Source of the DNA: Symbiodinium natans
Taxonomy: Eukaryota > Sar > Dinophyceae > Suessiales > Symbiodiniaceae
NCBI GenBank assembly: GCA_905221605.1
Contig: CAJNDS010002224.1
Location: forward strand, 1,380,271-1,430,270
Length of the DNA stretch: 50,000 nucleotides
Direction: 5' to 3'
Shown here: positions 1-13,100 of the stretch, piece by piece
How the letters are laid out: every line of letters starts with the position of its first letter
Position numbering within the stretch: the first letter of the stretch is position 1
Made by a program: the position numbers and the translations under genes
The notes under the pieces: generated by a model
The model's input: the letters and a program-made list of their open reading frames with translations, nothing else
What the model was told of the DNA's origin: nothing
Database searches by the model: none

Positions 1-250
1 GCCCAAGCCTGAAGAGCGAAAGGAGCCGGGGAGGGCGAAGCCAGGAAGGCAAACCGACAGCAAGCGCAGGACTGACGGCTGGGCCCGAGTCGGTTTTCTG
101 GCCGGAGGAACCCTCGAAGCCCAAGGTTTAGGGTTTAGGGTTTGGGGTTTAGGGTTTAGGGTTTTGCGTTCAGGGTTTCGGGTAAACCCTGGATGTTTTG
201 GCAGCCCTCTTTTGTACCCTAAGCCTCGCAAGCTTAAACCCCAAAGCCAG

Positions 251-1684
251 GAGTTCTGCAGGGCACGCTGGCTTCGGCCCAAGGCGTTTGAGATGGCCAG
301 GTGGGCACCATGCGGTCAGATTAGGGTTTGCAATGGTATGTGTGATCACACGAAAGATCCAAATTCGTAAGAGTAGTAGAAGATGGCGATGTTCAAGAAG
401 TCGCGCCGGATACAGAAGGGGCGGGGTGGGGGGGGGGGGGGGTCGGCAGGCGGGTGGCCCTGAGGTGAGGCTGTCTGTATGTCAGCCCTAAACCCTAACC
501 CTCAACCCTAAACCTAAACCCTAACCCTAAACCCCAAACCCTAAACCGAACCCTGAAGCCTGAACCCTAAACCCTAAACCCGTTTGTGAGGCAGGGTTGA
601 CAGGTGAGTGTATATTGGTATATTGTAGGTGAGCTTCATATTGCATGTCGTCTTTGGGGAGATTGGTATAAGCAACTCTTCCTTACATCCATGCAGGACA
701 ACGGCCATTGACATGTTCAAGCAGTCGTGCGAGTCCTTACGTGTGGAGGACATGCTCCGAAGTTTGGGAGGTGAGTGTTCGTACTCTTTTTACAAAGGGC
801 GTGAGCAGGGCTCCCGAGTCTTCCCACAGTATCCCATCTTCCTTCTCTAAACTCTAAACCCTAAGCTAAACCTTAAACCCTCCAAAACCTAGATTCCCTA
901 GATAAGGAAGGTGTGACCTTGTCTGTCCAAAGCTTTGGGCCGAACGGGACCATAATCGAGAGACTCCTTCCACGCCCTCCCCCCCCCCCCCCCCGCCCCC
1001 CCCAAGGCCTCACCCTAAACCCCTAAAACCCCTAAACCCCTAAACCCCTAAAACCAACCCCTGCCCCTAAACCCCTAACCATGAACCCTACCCCTAAACC
1101 CCTTAACCCCTAAACCCCTAAACCCCTAAACCCCTTAACCCCTAAACCCCTAAACCCCTAAACCCCTAAACCCCTAAACCCCTAAACCCTTGAACCCCTA
1201 AACCCTAAACCCTGCTTAGCACGATGGCTGTGATAGGACCCGGAGAGTTTGAAGCTGGCTGCATCAGCGACTGACCAGGCACGCGAGTTGATTGGCTTGC
1301 TATTGCTGTGCCTACTGGGTTTAGGGTTTAGGTTTTAGGGTTTAGGGTTTAGGGGCCAATAGTTCGACCCACCGACATCTAGAAGTCCTTGCACCGGTGC
1401 AGCAGGTCTTCAGGTTTCTCTTGGGCAGTTGAACCGTGTCAACATGTTCAATCCAACATGGCGCCTCAAGCGTGGCCCTCAATCTTGTCCCGAAGAAGTC
1501 AACGAGTAGGCAGTCCAAGATCTTGACCGGACCCTCTTCAATGGAGGGGTTTTCGGGGCTCGAGAGCACCAAATTTGGGCGCTAAAGTCTCATGGCCGCA
1601 AACCCTTGTAGCAGGGGCCCAGGGGTTCTCCTCGGACCATTTAGGGTTTAGGTTTTTAAGGTTTAGGGTTTAGGGCTCACGCCG

Positions 1685-1717
<33 letters not shown>

Positions 1718-4069
1718 ACCCCCCGAAAAAGCTCAAATTTGGTCCAAAGCGCAGGACCTGCTGCGGCTCATCCTGGCGGGCTGCTTCCTGAACATCGGCG
1801 TGCAGTGCCGAGGCCAGGGGTGGAAAGTGCTGGAGAGCGGGTTTAGGGTTTAGGGTTTAGTTTCAGGTTTAGGGTTTAGGGTTTAGGGTTTCAGGTTTAG
1901 GGTTTAGGGTTTAGGGGTTCTTTAGGGGAATAAGATTCAGGGTCCCTTCTAGGGGTCCCTCCTTGAACCCCTTTCTGGAGAGGGCGCTTGCGATGTCGGG
2001 CCCGCTTTGTGTTAAGCTCTGTGTTCTCAGTACATAGTTATCTCAACGTCTATGCATCACATGAGGACACGTGTGTAGACAGCAGCTAACATCGCCCCAC
2101 CGCCTAAACCTTAAAACCTTAAAACCCTAAAGCCCTGAAACCCTGAAACCCTAAACCCCAAAACCCTAAACCCCCCAAACCTTGAACCTCAAAACCCGCA
2201 AACCCTAAAACCCTACTAAGAACCTAAACCCTAAACCCCTAAGCGCCAAGGTCCTAAGACATAAATTTCAAACCCTAAAACCCTCGAACCCTAAACCCCT
2301 GAACCCTGAAGCCCCTAAACCCCAGGCCCGAAGACCCATATAATTTGAGCCCTAAAACCCTGGAACCCTAAAGCCTAAACCCTAAACCCTAAACCCCAAA
2401 CCCCAAACCCTAAACCCTAAACCCTAAACCCCGGCAATTCCCAAAGCAGCCGCCCTGATGTGAGGCTCGGGCAGCGCCCAGTCAGCGTTGTACCAGCTGA
2501 TCCAGTCGCATGGCTCTGGAGGTGCACTCAGGATTTTTGGGTTTAGGGTTTAGGGTTTAGGGTTTATGCTCTCGCAGGCGCGACCATCGTCGCAGCACCA
2601 TTCCCAGGACATTCGATACATCCTGGGTCATGCTGGGAGTTTAAGAAAACCCCTGAACCCTCCTGAACCCTAAACCCTAAACCCTAAACCCTAAACCCTA
2701 AACCCTAAACCCTAAACACTAAACCCTGGGCCAATATGGGGGTTTCCGAAATTAGGGGCGCCTTTTTGGTGTCCGTATTATAACGGGATCGGTAAACCCT
2801 CTCTGGATGGTTCCCGATCTGGATATGCAGCCTAGGAAAAAGATTCAGGCTTGACCCTTCCGTGTTAAGCCCCTGGCTAGCCTGAAACCCTAAACCCTAA
2901 ACCCTAAACCCTAAACCCTAAACCCTAAACCCTAAACCCTAAACCCTAAACCCTAAACCCTAAACCCTAAACCCTAAAACCCTAAAACCCTAAAACCCTA
3001 AAACACTCAACCCTAAGCCCTAAGCCCTAAGCCCTAAGCCCTAAACCCTAAACCCAAACCCTAACCCTCAAACCTAACCCCTATATAATGGCTGAATCCT
3101 GCAGGATCATCGCTTGTGCGTGCCGGGGGTGCACCTCCCAGGTACGTGTGCTACACGCGCTTTGGCCTGATCCGATTATTGAGCTTATGGTTCAAGGCTT
3201 AGGGTTTAGGGTTTAGGGTTTAGGGTTTAGGGTTTAGGGTTTAAGGTTTAGGGTTTAGGGTTAGGGTTTAGGGTTTAGGGTTTCGGGTTTAGGGTTCATG
3301 CTTTCATGATTGAGTCGGTTCAGGGCCATGGTGGCACTTAAGCTCTTCATGAAATGGGCAATCTTTCCGCTTGTGAAGTTGGCTGTGGTAACATCTGCGT
3401 TGACGTTGGAGATGGACAGGTTTTCCACCCTAAGCCCTAAACCCTAAATCCTAAATCCTAAACCCGAAACCCTGATCAGTTGCGCCCCAGGCATATCATG
3501 CAGACCAGCCGCACCTTCTTGCATGGGGTCACCCTGCTTTCGGCGCAGTCGGACGCAGAGCTCGTGAACATTCTGGCGACTCGAGGGTTGCGTAGGAGCA
3601 ACAAGGGGTTTAGGGTTGAGGGTTGAGGGTTTAGGGTTTAGGGTTTAGGGGGAGAAGCTAGAAGTAGCTGAAAGTGCAAGTGAGTAGAGAACAGCCTTGG
3701 TTCTGAAGCGGGCTTCGCCGACGTAACTTGAGCATCACATTCATTCACCTGTATCATGTATCTTTTTATTTAGTTTTGTCTCAGTTTTATACCAAGGTGC
3801 ATGAAAAAATATGAATATAAATAGTTGCATACATATATATATATAGATCACGTATGGTTTGTGTATTTTGTATTTTGATATTTGTCTGAATGTTTTTAAT
3901 AGCAGACAAGAAGTATGCATCAACATACTAAGAATGAAACCAATTATACAAATATTGATATGACTATGAACATGGGCTTGAGTGTAGGTACACACATAAA
4001 TATACATGTAAACTATAAATATCCTTCGACCTATCTATTTGCTTATGTATCTCTCTATCTATCTAATTA

Positions 4070-4101
<32 letters not shown>

Positions 4102-7100
4102 ACTGTCGAACTATCTAACTATATATAATATAATGTAATAATCATAAGAATAACAATAATAAAACTAATAACAGCAATAATATTGTATATATGTCCGTAT
4201 ATAGAATGCCGCATACCCTGTGGAGCCTGGGAGGTGGAACATTCTCCAAGCTTCGCCTCGGAGGTCGCGGAGGCTTTGCCCAAGATCACTTCGCAACAGA
4301 TCCAGGCGGAGTGGGTGTTGGTGGTTTAGGGGTTAGGGTTTAGGGTTTAGGGTTAAGGGTTTAGGGTTTAGGGTTCAGGGTTCAGGGGTTCATAGGGGTT
4401 CGACTGACTCTAGGATTTGGTAGTTTGTCTCCGTTTGGTTTGCAAACCTTCTGCGCCTTTCCGCATATGCAGGTGCCGCACTTCTCCTCCCGCATGCTTA
4501 TGGGCACTCGAGCCCGGCAGTTCCGGCTGGATGTGCAGGAGTTTTTGGTTCGAACTGCGCGGGGGAGAGCGGGGGAGTGGGGTTGGTCTAGATTACGGTC
4601 CCGATCGAAAGAGTGCCTTCGCCCAGGACCGATTCGCTTGCACTTTCTTTGCTGACCTCAAGCGCCTGGCTGCAAGAACCACTTGCTTTCTTGAGCCTCT
4701 TAAACCTTAAACCCTAAAACCCTAACCCTAAGCCCTAAGCCCTAAACCCTAAACCCTAAACCCTAAACCCCAAACCCTAAACCCTAAACCCTAAGCCCTA
4801 AACCCTAAACACATGTTGTCGCGAAGCAGCATCAGGCAGGGTCTCATCTCGTGCTGGTGCCAGCCCGACCGCGCCCGCGACACGGAGTCTCGCTCATTTT
4901 TGGGACTGATCACACACACACACACGCTCTCTCCTTCTCCCTCTGTCTCCCGTTTATGTATTTACATCTACATATGCAAGAAGCATGCGGATTGACAAGC
5001 TCTGGTTGACCACCCTAAACCCCAAACCCGAAATCCGAAACCCTAAGCCCCAAACCCTAAACCCTAAACCCTAAACCCTAAACCCTAAACCCCAAACCCC
5101 AAACCCCAAACCCTAAACCCTAAACCCCAAACCCTAAACCCTAAACCTAGACCCCAAACCCTAAACCCTAAACGCTCGGTCGAAGCCTCGACCCCTCCAA
5201 CTCAGGAGCGCTATCTCGTGAGCCACCGGGAGAAGCTTCTCCAGGAGGATCTCAACGAGGTGCATGCTTTGGGGTGTCGGGGTGTTGGGGTTTAGGGTTT
5301 AGGGTTCAGGGTGTGTAAAGAGTTTAGGGTTAGGGTTTAGGGTTTACGGGGTTTACAGGGTTTAGGGGGTTTAGGGGGTTTAGAGGGTTTTCAAGGTTTT
5401 CAGGGTTTTCAGGGTTTTCAGGGTTTAGAGGGTTCAGAGGGCTTAGAGGGCTTAGAGGGTTTAGGGTTCGGGGATTTTTTTGGCCAAGGTTGTTTCTTTA
5501 GATAGCAAAGGCCGCGTGTTCGTCCTCTGCCCTGCCTGGACATGACAGTCGTTTCCAACCTCGGCCTATTCCTCTGGTGCCTATAAAGGAACTGTGATTC
5601 CCCACACCCCAAACCCTAAAGGAACCCTACGCCCTGAACCCTGCACCCAACACTGAGCTACACCTTGGGATATTCCCCCTTATGCTAACAGTGCTTAGTT
5701 GGGATTATAATCGGGTACTATGATCCCTATCAAGAACTCTTAGTAAAAGCGGGAACATCCCAGGAGCTACACCCTAAACCCCAAACCCTAAACCCTAAGC
5801 CCTAAACCCTAAACCCTCAACCCTAAAAACGCATACCCTGAGGTGGAGGAGGACACGCTGGGCGGGCAGACCCGCCCAGTTTACGGACGCGGTGGGGCCC
5901 TGGTCGACATCCTTTTCCCCGGCGAGATCTTGTCGGTGCCCCCACGGAAGCTGCAGACATCTGACGAATGTGACCACCCTAAACCCTGAACCCTGAACCC
6001 TGAACCCTAAACCCTAAACCCTCAAACCTAAACCCTAAACCCTAAACCCTAAACCCTAAACCCTAAACCCTAAACCCTAAACCCTAAACCCTAAACCCTA
6101 AACCCTAAACCCTAATGTGCTGACATGTGTTTACCATGTCCTCTTGCGCCCTCATGTCCAGAGGTTGAGGTTCCTTGCAGGCTCTTCGTAAGGAATCAGG
6201 GAGTTGGCTAGCTCATATCCCTAAACCCTAAACCCTTTTCAGGGAAGAAACAAAACACATATACATATATATATATATATATGTATATCTATACATGCAA
6301 ATAGGGTGCCTGATTCCTGATTTCCCTACTGGGATCCAAAAAGAAGACTCTTCAAGTAGACCCGAAGCCTTGGTACGAACCAAGCGAATGCTGGGTTTGC
6401 ATGCAGGTGAACGTCATTGGCCTGCCTGGGACCACCCCTGAAGCAGACGTGCGACGCTCCTTTGAAAGGCGGCGGCTTCCCCTAAACCCTAAACCCTAAA
6501 CCCTAAACCCTAAACCCTAAACCCTAAACCCTAAACCCTAAACCCTAAACCCTAAACCCTAAACCCTAAACCCTAAACCCCAAACCCTAAACCCTAAACC
6601 CTAAACCGCAGATCATCTCACTCTTTGCCGACACACAACGGCGTTGCAGGTATGGCCCTGTGCGGGCTGTATCGACCTCAACCATGGCCAGCTCGGGCGA
6701 TTTGTTCTGCCAGGCCATGTCAGCTTGGCATATCCTGGAACCATAACATGCGAATGGTTGCAGCATTCTAGGGTTCATGGGGCTTGTAGGGTTCGTTGGA
6801 TTCATCGGGTTCATAGATGCGCCTTCCTACGCCGTTGCACGCCGCGGAGCTTGTAGAGGGTGCGAGCTTGCATTGCCCTCCCAGCATCAGCCTACAGGCA
6901 GTGTGTAGCGCACCGTGAACACCACGGCGAACGTGCCCTAAGAATTCCTTGATCGGACTTAATCTTCCCCATAAGGAGCGTTATAGGTATGGTGCCGACT
7001 GTAATTGAGAGAGAGAGAGAGAGAGAGAGAGCGCTGGCCATATTGGAGTCTACGAACATAGGGGACCCCTAAAATAGACCCCCAAATAGTGGGATCACCT

Positions 7101-10100
7101 TATAGTAAAGGACCCCCCTAGTATCGTCAACCCCCCATATGGCGGAAATTGTCGAGGCCACCTACGTGGACAAAACCACAGCCAAGCGGGCACTGGAATC
7201 CTACGGACAGCAGTGCCGGGATTTGGTCGCTCGGCACGATTACTGGATGCATATCATACGAGGAGCTACCACGTTGTTATTGACATAATTAGAGACTCAG
7301 AGAGCGTGCTACTAAGTACTTGGTAGCACTCGACATCACTCGACCAGCAAGATCATGCAGAACTGCAAGCCCTACATTCCCTAAAAGTTCAATCCGCAGC
7401 CTAGGTCAAGGTGGTGCCTGGGAAGGTGCAGCAAGGCACTGGGGGACGAGGGGGATTACGAGGCTGCGACACCCTGGACAGGGAAATCAACATCTCACCT
7501 TTTCTTGTTGTTCCCCCCGCCCCCCCCGCTAAACCTTAAACCGTAACCCGTAACCCTAAACCCTAAACCCTAAACCCTAAACCCTAAACCCTAAACCCTG
7601 AACCCTGAACCCTGAACCCTGAACCCTAAACCCTAAACCCTGAACCCTAAACCCTAAACCCTGAACCCTAAACCCTACACCCTGAACCCTAAACCCTAAA
7701 CCCTGAACCCTAAGCCCTAAACCCTAAACCCTAAACCCTAAACCCTAAATTTGACGGCTCCCTGACATTTTTTTAGGGCTTCCTTGGCAACACGGGCGAC
7801 TCGGCATCCCCCCGGTTAAAAATCTCCTTTGACAGGACATAATACGAAACATGCCCATTCTATTTGGGGTTTTGAGGCTTAGGGTTTTAGGGTTTAGGGT
7901 TTAGGGTTTAGCGTTTAGGGTTTAGGGTTTAGGGTTTGGGGTTTGGGGTTTGGGGTTTGGGGGGCCCTTTTTGCGGGGGGGTGTTGCCGTTGCTGCGTTT
8001 GTTTCTTCCGCCACCAGCAGCTTCAAGAATCGTGTGAAAGTCCAAGGCTCCCACAAGTACGGCGTAACAGAAGGGACCCGAAAGAAGGGTTTAGGGTTTA
8101 GGGTTTAGGGTTTAGGGTTTAGGGTTTAGGGTTTAGGGTTTAGGGTTTAGGGTAATCTTGCTCCCTTACATAATGCGTATATATACCTTGTATAGCCCCT
8201 ATATACCTAAGTCCCCCCTACAGAACCCGTGAGGTTCCTTTTGGTCCCTCCTTCGTCCCCGAACACGAAGGGTTGAGGGTTTTACAGTTTAGGGTTTAGG
8301 GTTTGGGGTTACGATGCTTGACTTCAAGCCGTAATGTTTTGGGGTTATAGGGGGTAGGGGTGCAGGGTTTAGGGTTATAGGTTTTAGGGTTCAGGGTTTA
8401 AGGTTATAGGTTTTTAGGGTTTAGGGTTTTGACGGTTCGCTGAGGCCAAATTGTAAATGCAGTGGCCTCAGGGAAACTCGACGTTCAAGATTCGACCCTG
8501 CGATTTTTACTCTTTCAATGTGTCTGTGGAAACCACGTTAAAAAAGGGATAGCTTGAGTAGTACACGGGACAGGGCCAAGTTCACAGGCACTAGTCACGA
8601 ATCCCTACGGCCTAAACCCTAAACCCTAAACCTTAAACCCTAAACCCTCAACCCTAAACCCTAAACCCAAAACCCAAAACCTTTAAACCCGAAACCCTAA
8701 ACCCTAAACCCTAATCCTCAAACCCTAAACCCTAAACCCTAAACCCCAAACCCTAAACCCCAAACCCCAAACCCTAAACCCTAAACCCGAAACCCTAAAC
8801 CCTAAACCCGAAACCCGAAAAAGGCCCAGAGGTGCGAGTCGCCAGCGAGCGTCGCCAGGCCAGAACTCGTCAGCTGAGATGGGCTTCCTCACGCTGACGT
8901 GGGACTGCCCCTTAGCAGCCCAGTGGTACCCTTTTTTGCGTTTAGGGTTTAGGGTTTAGGGTTTAGGGTTTAGGGTTTAGGGTTTAGGGTTTAGGGTATA
9001 GGGTTCCCTTATAAAGTAACCAACCCAAAACAGGGTGCCCTTATTTTTTTTGTGGTTACTTGGCTACTAAGGCCCGGAGACCATGCGGAACTCAGAGGAC
9101 ACTCTGAGAGAGGGTTTAGGGTTCAGGGTTTAGGGTTTAGGGTTTAGGGTTTAGGGTTTGGGGTTTAGGGTTTAGGGTTTGGGGTTTAGGGTTTGGGGTT
9201 TGGGGTTTGGGGTTTATTGGTTCAGGGTCTAGGGTTTGGGGTTTAGGGTTTGGGGCTTGGGTTAAGGGTTTAGGGTCTGGGGTTTGGGGTTTAGGGTTTA
9301 GGGTTTAGGTCAAGGGTTTAGGGTGTTTAGTTCGGTGCATGTGCAGCTTGCTTTTGGGCTTTGTGGGTTTGGGATTTTGGAAGAGATTGAAAGCGGTCAC
9401 TCGCAACATCCAGGTTGACGGGGTGCATGCTCAGGACGCCGATCTGAATGTCATCATGGCTGACTTGCGTCGCTTCGTGCCCTTGGTCGACACGGATCCA
9501 GTGGCTAGGCTTAAGGCTTAGGGGTTAGGGGTTAGGGGTTAGGGCTTGGGGCTTAGGGCTTAGGCTTAGGGCTTAGGGCTTAGGGTTTAGGGTTTAGGGT
9601 TTAGGGTTTAGAGTTTAGGGTTTAGGGTTTAGGGTTTAGGCTTTAGGCTTGTTTACCGCACGGTCGGGGAATCTGACTGTCGTGTTGGCAGGAAGGTGGT
9701 TCACTTTGGATACGAAGTGGTCTTTTTCTCACATGGGGGGGCTTCCGATTTTAGGGGTACCTTATTGGGGTCCTTTGAAGGAATCTTACTTGGGGTTTAT
9801 ATTAGGGGTCCCTAATTTTCGGAAACCGCACATGATTCGCATGAACCGTATGTCTTGCCAGCACGGGCAAGACGGCACGTGCAAACTCAGCTGTCAGTTG
9901 AAATGGCAGCACTTGACTAACAAGACAAGTTCACCAGTCTACCACGCGTTCTGCCAGTTCTCTAAACCCAAAACCCTAGACCCTAGACCCCAAACCCTAA
10001 ACCCTAAAGCCTAAACCCTAAACCCTAATCCCTAAACCCTAAACCCTCAACCCTCAACCCTAAACCCTAAACCCTAATCCCTAAACCCTAAACCCTAAAC

Positions 10101-13100
10101 CCTAAACCCTAAACCCTCAACCCTCAACCTAGATCCCCAGTTGTTGACCAAGAAGCCAGCAAAGTAACGCCCTCAGGAGATGCAGACCTTCTTCCGCCAG
10201 AAGCCTCGGGGGCTCGGGCCTTGAAGGTGTAGTTTAGGGTTTAGGGTTTAGGGTTTAGGGTTTAGGGTTTAGGGTTTAGGGTTTAGGGTTTAGGGTGTAG
10301 GGTTTAGGGTTTAGGGTTTAGGGTTTTTTCCGCAAGCATAAACCCTCAACCGTAAACCCCAAACCTTAAACCCTAAACCCTAAACCCCTAAACCCCAAAA
10401 ACACTCAAAAACCAAAAAGCCATGTCGGGCGTAGAGCTGTCATGTCTTGTGTCGCGGGCGGGTTTTTGCCCTCGATGCTGGCTCTGGGAGGTTATCTACT
10501 CAGCACTGCTGGTAGCCGCTGCATGTGGGTGTTGATCAAAAGGTCCTTGTAAGAAATTTCATGTAAAGCCTACATCTCAAGGATGCGTAAGTGATTTTGA
10601 TCGACTGCCTTGTGCTTCCTGGAAATCTTGTGTCATGTGCTAACCTTGCTTGGCAGACGGTGCAACATGTGAATTAGGGTTTATATTGCTAGTATCCCAA
10701 AATCCTCAAAGGACACCCAATTTTTGCACTCACCAATATGTAGGGAACTCTACTCACCAACAAGCCCTAACCCATAAACCCTAAGCCTAAACCCCTGTTT
10801 CAAATGCTCCTGGCCCTGATCTTTTCCAGCAAGGAACTCGGTGCAGCAGCAAGCTGGGCTGAAGGCAGGCATAGCTGGCAGAATCTCCACAGTAAGTTTG
10901 ATTCCCAGAACCCTGAGCCCTAAACCCTAAACCCTAAACCCTTGTCAACACCCTAAACCCCAAAACCCCTAAACTCTAAACCCTTAACTAGAGAACGGTT
11001 GTCCCGAAAGCATATGACAGCCACAGTTAAGACCTCGCTAATTTATAGTTTCATAAACACGAAGTCCATCACGTCATCTATTCATGCATCAGCCACCACG
11101 ACATCCGTTCACTCATCAACGATGACGACGAACTACGCGAAAACACGCAGATTGTTGTCGTCAGCGCGATCACGACACCCCGCGCGCACGCAGAGGAACA
11201 TCGTTTTTGCGTTTCGACAACGCCAAAACACGCAGAGGGTTGTCGTTCGTGCGAGCACGACACCCCGCGCGCATGCAGAGGGTGCTCGTTTTCGCGTTTC
11301 GACAACGCCAAAACACGCAGAGGGTTGTCCTTTTTCGACTTTTTTCACAAAGTGCGGCCGGCTCCCGCCAACCCTACCCCGTGCTTTACAACATATTGAC
11401 GTTAAGAGGGAAACCCACCAAATCCGTCACGCCGTCCATCGGGGCATCATCACGCCATCCATCACGTCATCCATATAACGACCACTCTTTAACGACAACC
11501 ACCTCCGCTGAAAAACCTTCCGCCATGCTTTCGGGAAGAAGCGGCCCCTTGCAGGTGATCTATCCAGGAGGGCTGGAGCAACTTCAGCGGGCCTACCAGG
11601 TCGGGCTGTCAGCGCTCCTTGAGGTGGTGCTACATACAGGGTTTAGGGTTTAGGGTTTAGGGTTTAGGGTTTAGGGTTCAGGGTTCAGGGTTTAGGGTTC
11701 AGGGTTTAGGGTTTAGGGTTTAGGGAACAAATTACAATATACATAGTTATGTAAATGTATGTAAATACCTTTGTCTGTTTTTCTACATACCTACACACGT
11801 ATACATATATATTTATATACACACAAACAGCTGCATATACATATACATATGCATATACATATACATATATGTACACGTGCATATACATGAATGTGCATCT
11901 GCATATTCATACGCACATGTATATTTTAATATGCATATACACATACATATAGAATGCTGTATGTGTATATATATATATGCACGTATTCCACGTATACATA
12001 CATATATATATATATATGTACATATATACGTATATTATGATTTAGTCAGTACAACCCTGAAGAGAGTTATAAATGAATGATCTTCAATATGGTTCGTAGT
12101 CGCTGTTCTATTCAGGATTGTAATAAAGAGTCTCTTCGTGAGTACATGAATGATTTGATGATACGGACTATTATGGAAAGTGTCTGGCCCGAAAATAAGA
12201 ATTGTATGAACTAGGGTGGTTCTTACTCGTATCCCCAAAAGGGCACCCACACACCCAGCAGGAACAGCAATATAAACCCTAAACCCTGAACCCTAAGTCT
12301 CACCCCTAAACCCCAAACCCCAAACCCCAAACCCCAAACCCTAAACCCTAAACCCTAAACCCTCAACCCTAAACCCTAAACCCTAAACCCTAAACCCTAA
12401 ACCCTATTCCTTCGTGCGCCGGTAGCCCTTACATGCTGCCAGGCCATGCCACGGCTTCTTCAGGCACGGGGCGCTGCCTCGAACCTGCTGAGTCGGGCTA
12501 TGTTTCCGGCGGTTTAGGGTTTAGGGTTTAGGGTTTAGGGCTCAGGGCTTAGGGCATCCCATATTGCGGTGAGGTTATGCCATCTTCTGCTATGAGGGTT
12601 CGTTGCAGGCATGGGAGCCGCCAGCGTACCTCGCCGGCCTGGGCCAGATTGTGCAGTCCATGAGATGCCAGCTGACCTACCAGGCTGGATGTAAAGGGTG
12701 TGCAGGAAACCTAAGCGTTTAGGGTTTAGGGTTTAGGGTTTGGGGTTTAGGGTTTAGGGTTCCCTAGACCCCAAATCACCATACAACAGAATCAAACAAT
12801 AGTAGTAGCAACAGTTGACGGAAGGCAGGCTTAGATCTAGGTCCGGAGTTCCTGTTGCCTTGCGCCCCAGGCAGTCGTGTCCGTGCACAAGGCCGGCTTT
12901 CTTCTCGGTGTTGTCACCCTAAACCCTAAACCCCAAACCCGAAACCCTAAACTCGGAGTCAGCTGGAATCCGAGCTTCTCAACCCCATGCTCAAAACCCT
13001 AAACCCTGAACCCTAAACCCTGAACCCTAAACCCTAACCACTAAACACAGAACCTTAAGTCCTCAACCCTAAACCCTAAACCCTAAACGCTAAACCCTAA

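Larger units (their letters stand above)
251..3600 (+). other. Exon block: end of HA2 domain and OB fold of the DEAH helicase
   Basis: Exon 251-300 ([16 protein letters not shown]) joins by a GT-AG intron to 697-770 ([17 protein letters not shown]). This resembles the 'WC..NFLN...L..A..VR.QL' end of HA2. Exon 1755-1840 reads [19 protein letters not shown], matching the helicase-associated 'AL.AGyFlNvA' motif. Exons 2578-2625 and 3105-3156 join to give [20 protein letters not shown], like the 'HPSS.L....P.wVvYhE' motif of the OB fold. Exon 3491-3600 follows with [14 protein letters not shown] ('.TsR.flr.VT'). The intron from 3157 to 3490 fits GC-AG. These motifs follow one another in the order of DEAH-box C-termini, which is the main support for the call. 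The ATPase motifs (Walker A, DEAH) must lie upstream of position 1. Confidence 0.72.
4210..9507 (+). other. Exon block: linker of the helicase-RBR protein, including an RRM-like segment
   Basis: Ten or so short plus-strand exons lie between telomere-like introns. Readable pieces are [20 protein letters not shown] (~4210-4321), [20 protein letters not shown] (4473-4547), [18 protein letters not shown] (5206-5259), [20 protein letters not shown] within 5843-5969, [19 protein letters not shown] (6407-6478), [12 protein letters not shown] (6612-6649), [18 protein letters not shown] (~7140-7258), [19 protein letters not shown] (8021-8087), [18 protein letters not shown] (8463-8540) and [19 protein letters not shown] (9414-9507). 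Exon 5206-5259 joins 5843 by a GT-AG intron with GAGGTG at both ends. The 6407 piece looks like the start of an RNA-recognition fold ('V.GLP..tpeadvr..F'), which would suit a helicase partner. The other pieces match no family I recognise. Confidence 0.55.

Noticed and set aside
121-600. Chromosome end (true telomere)
   Set aside because: Repeats are short, interrupted and occur in both orientations throughout the window between coding exons, so they are interstitial.
3299-3430. Minus-strand open stretch reading [19 protein letters not shown], like a coding exon
   Set aside because: It lies inside the GC-AG intron (3157-3490) of the plus-strand helicase gene, and the plus strand is also open there. 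No neighbouring minus exon supports it.
11706-12080. Open frames of YVYVYAYVY type
   Set aside because: Microsatellite translation, no protein-like composition.
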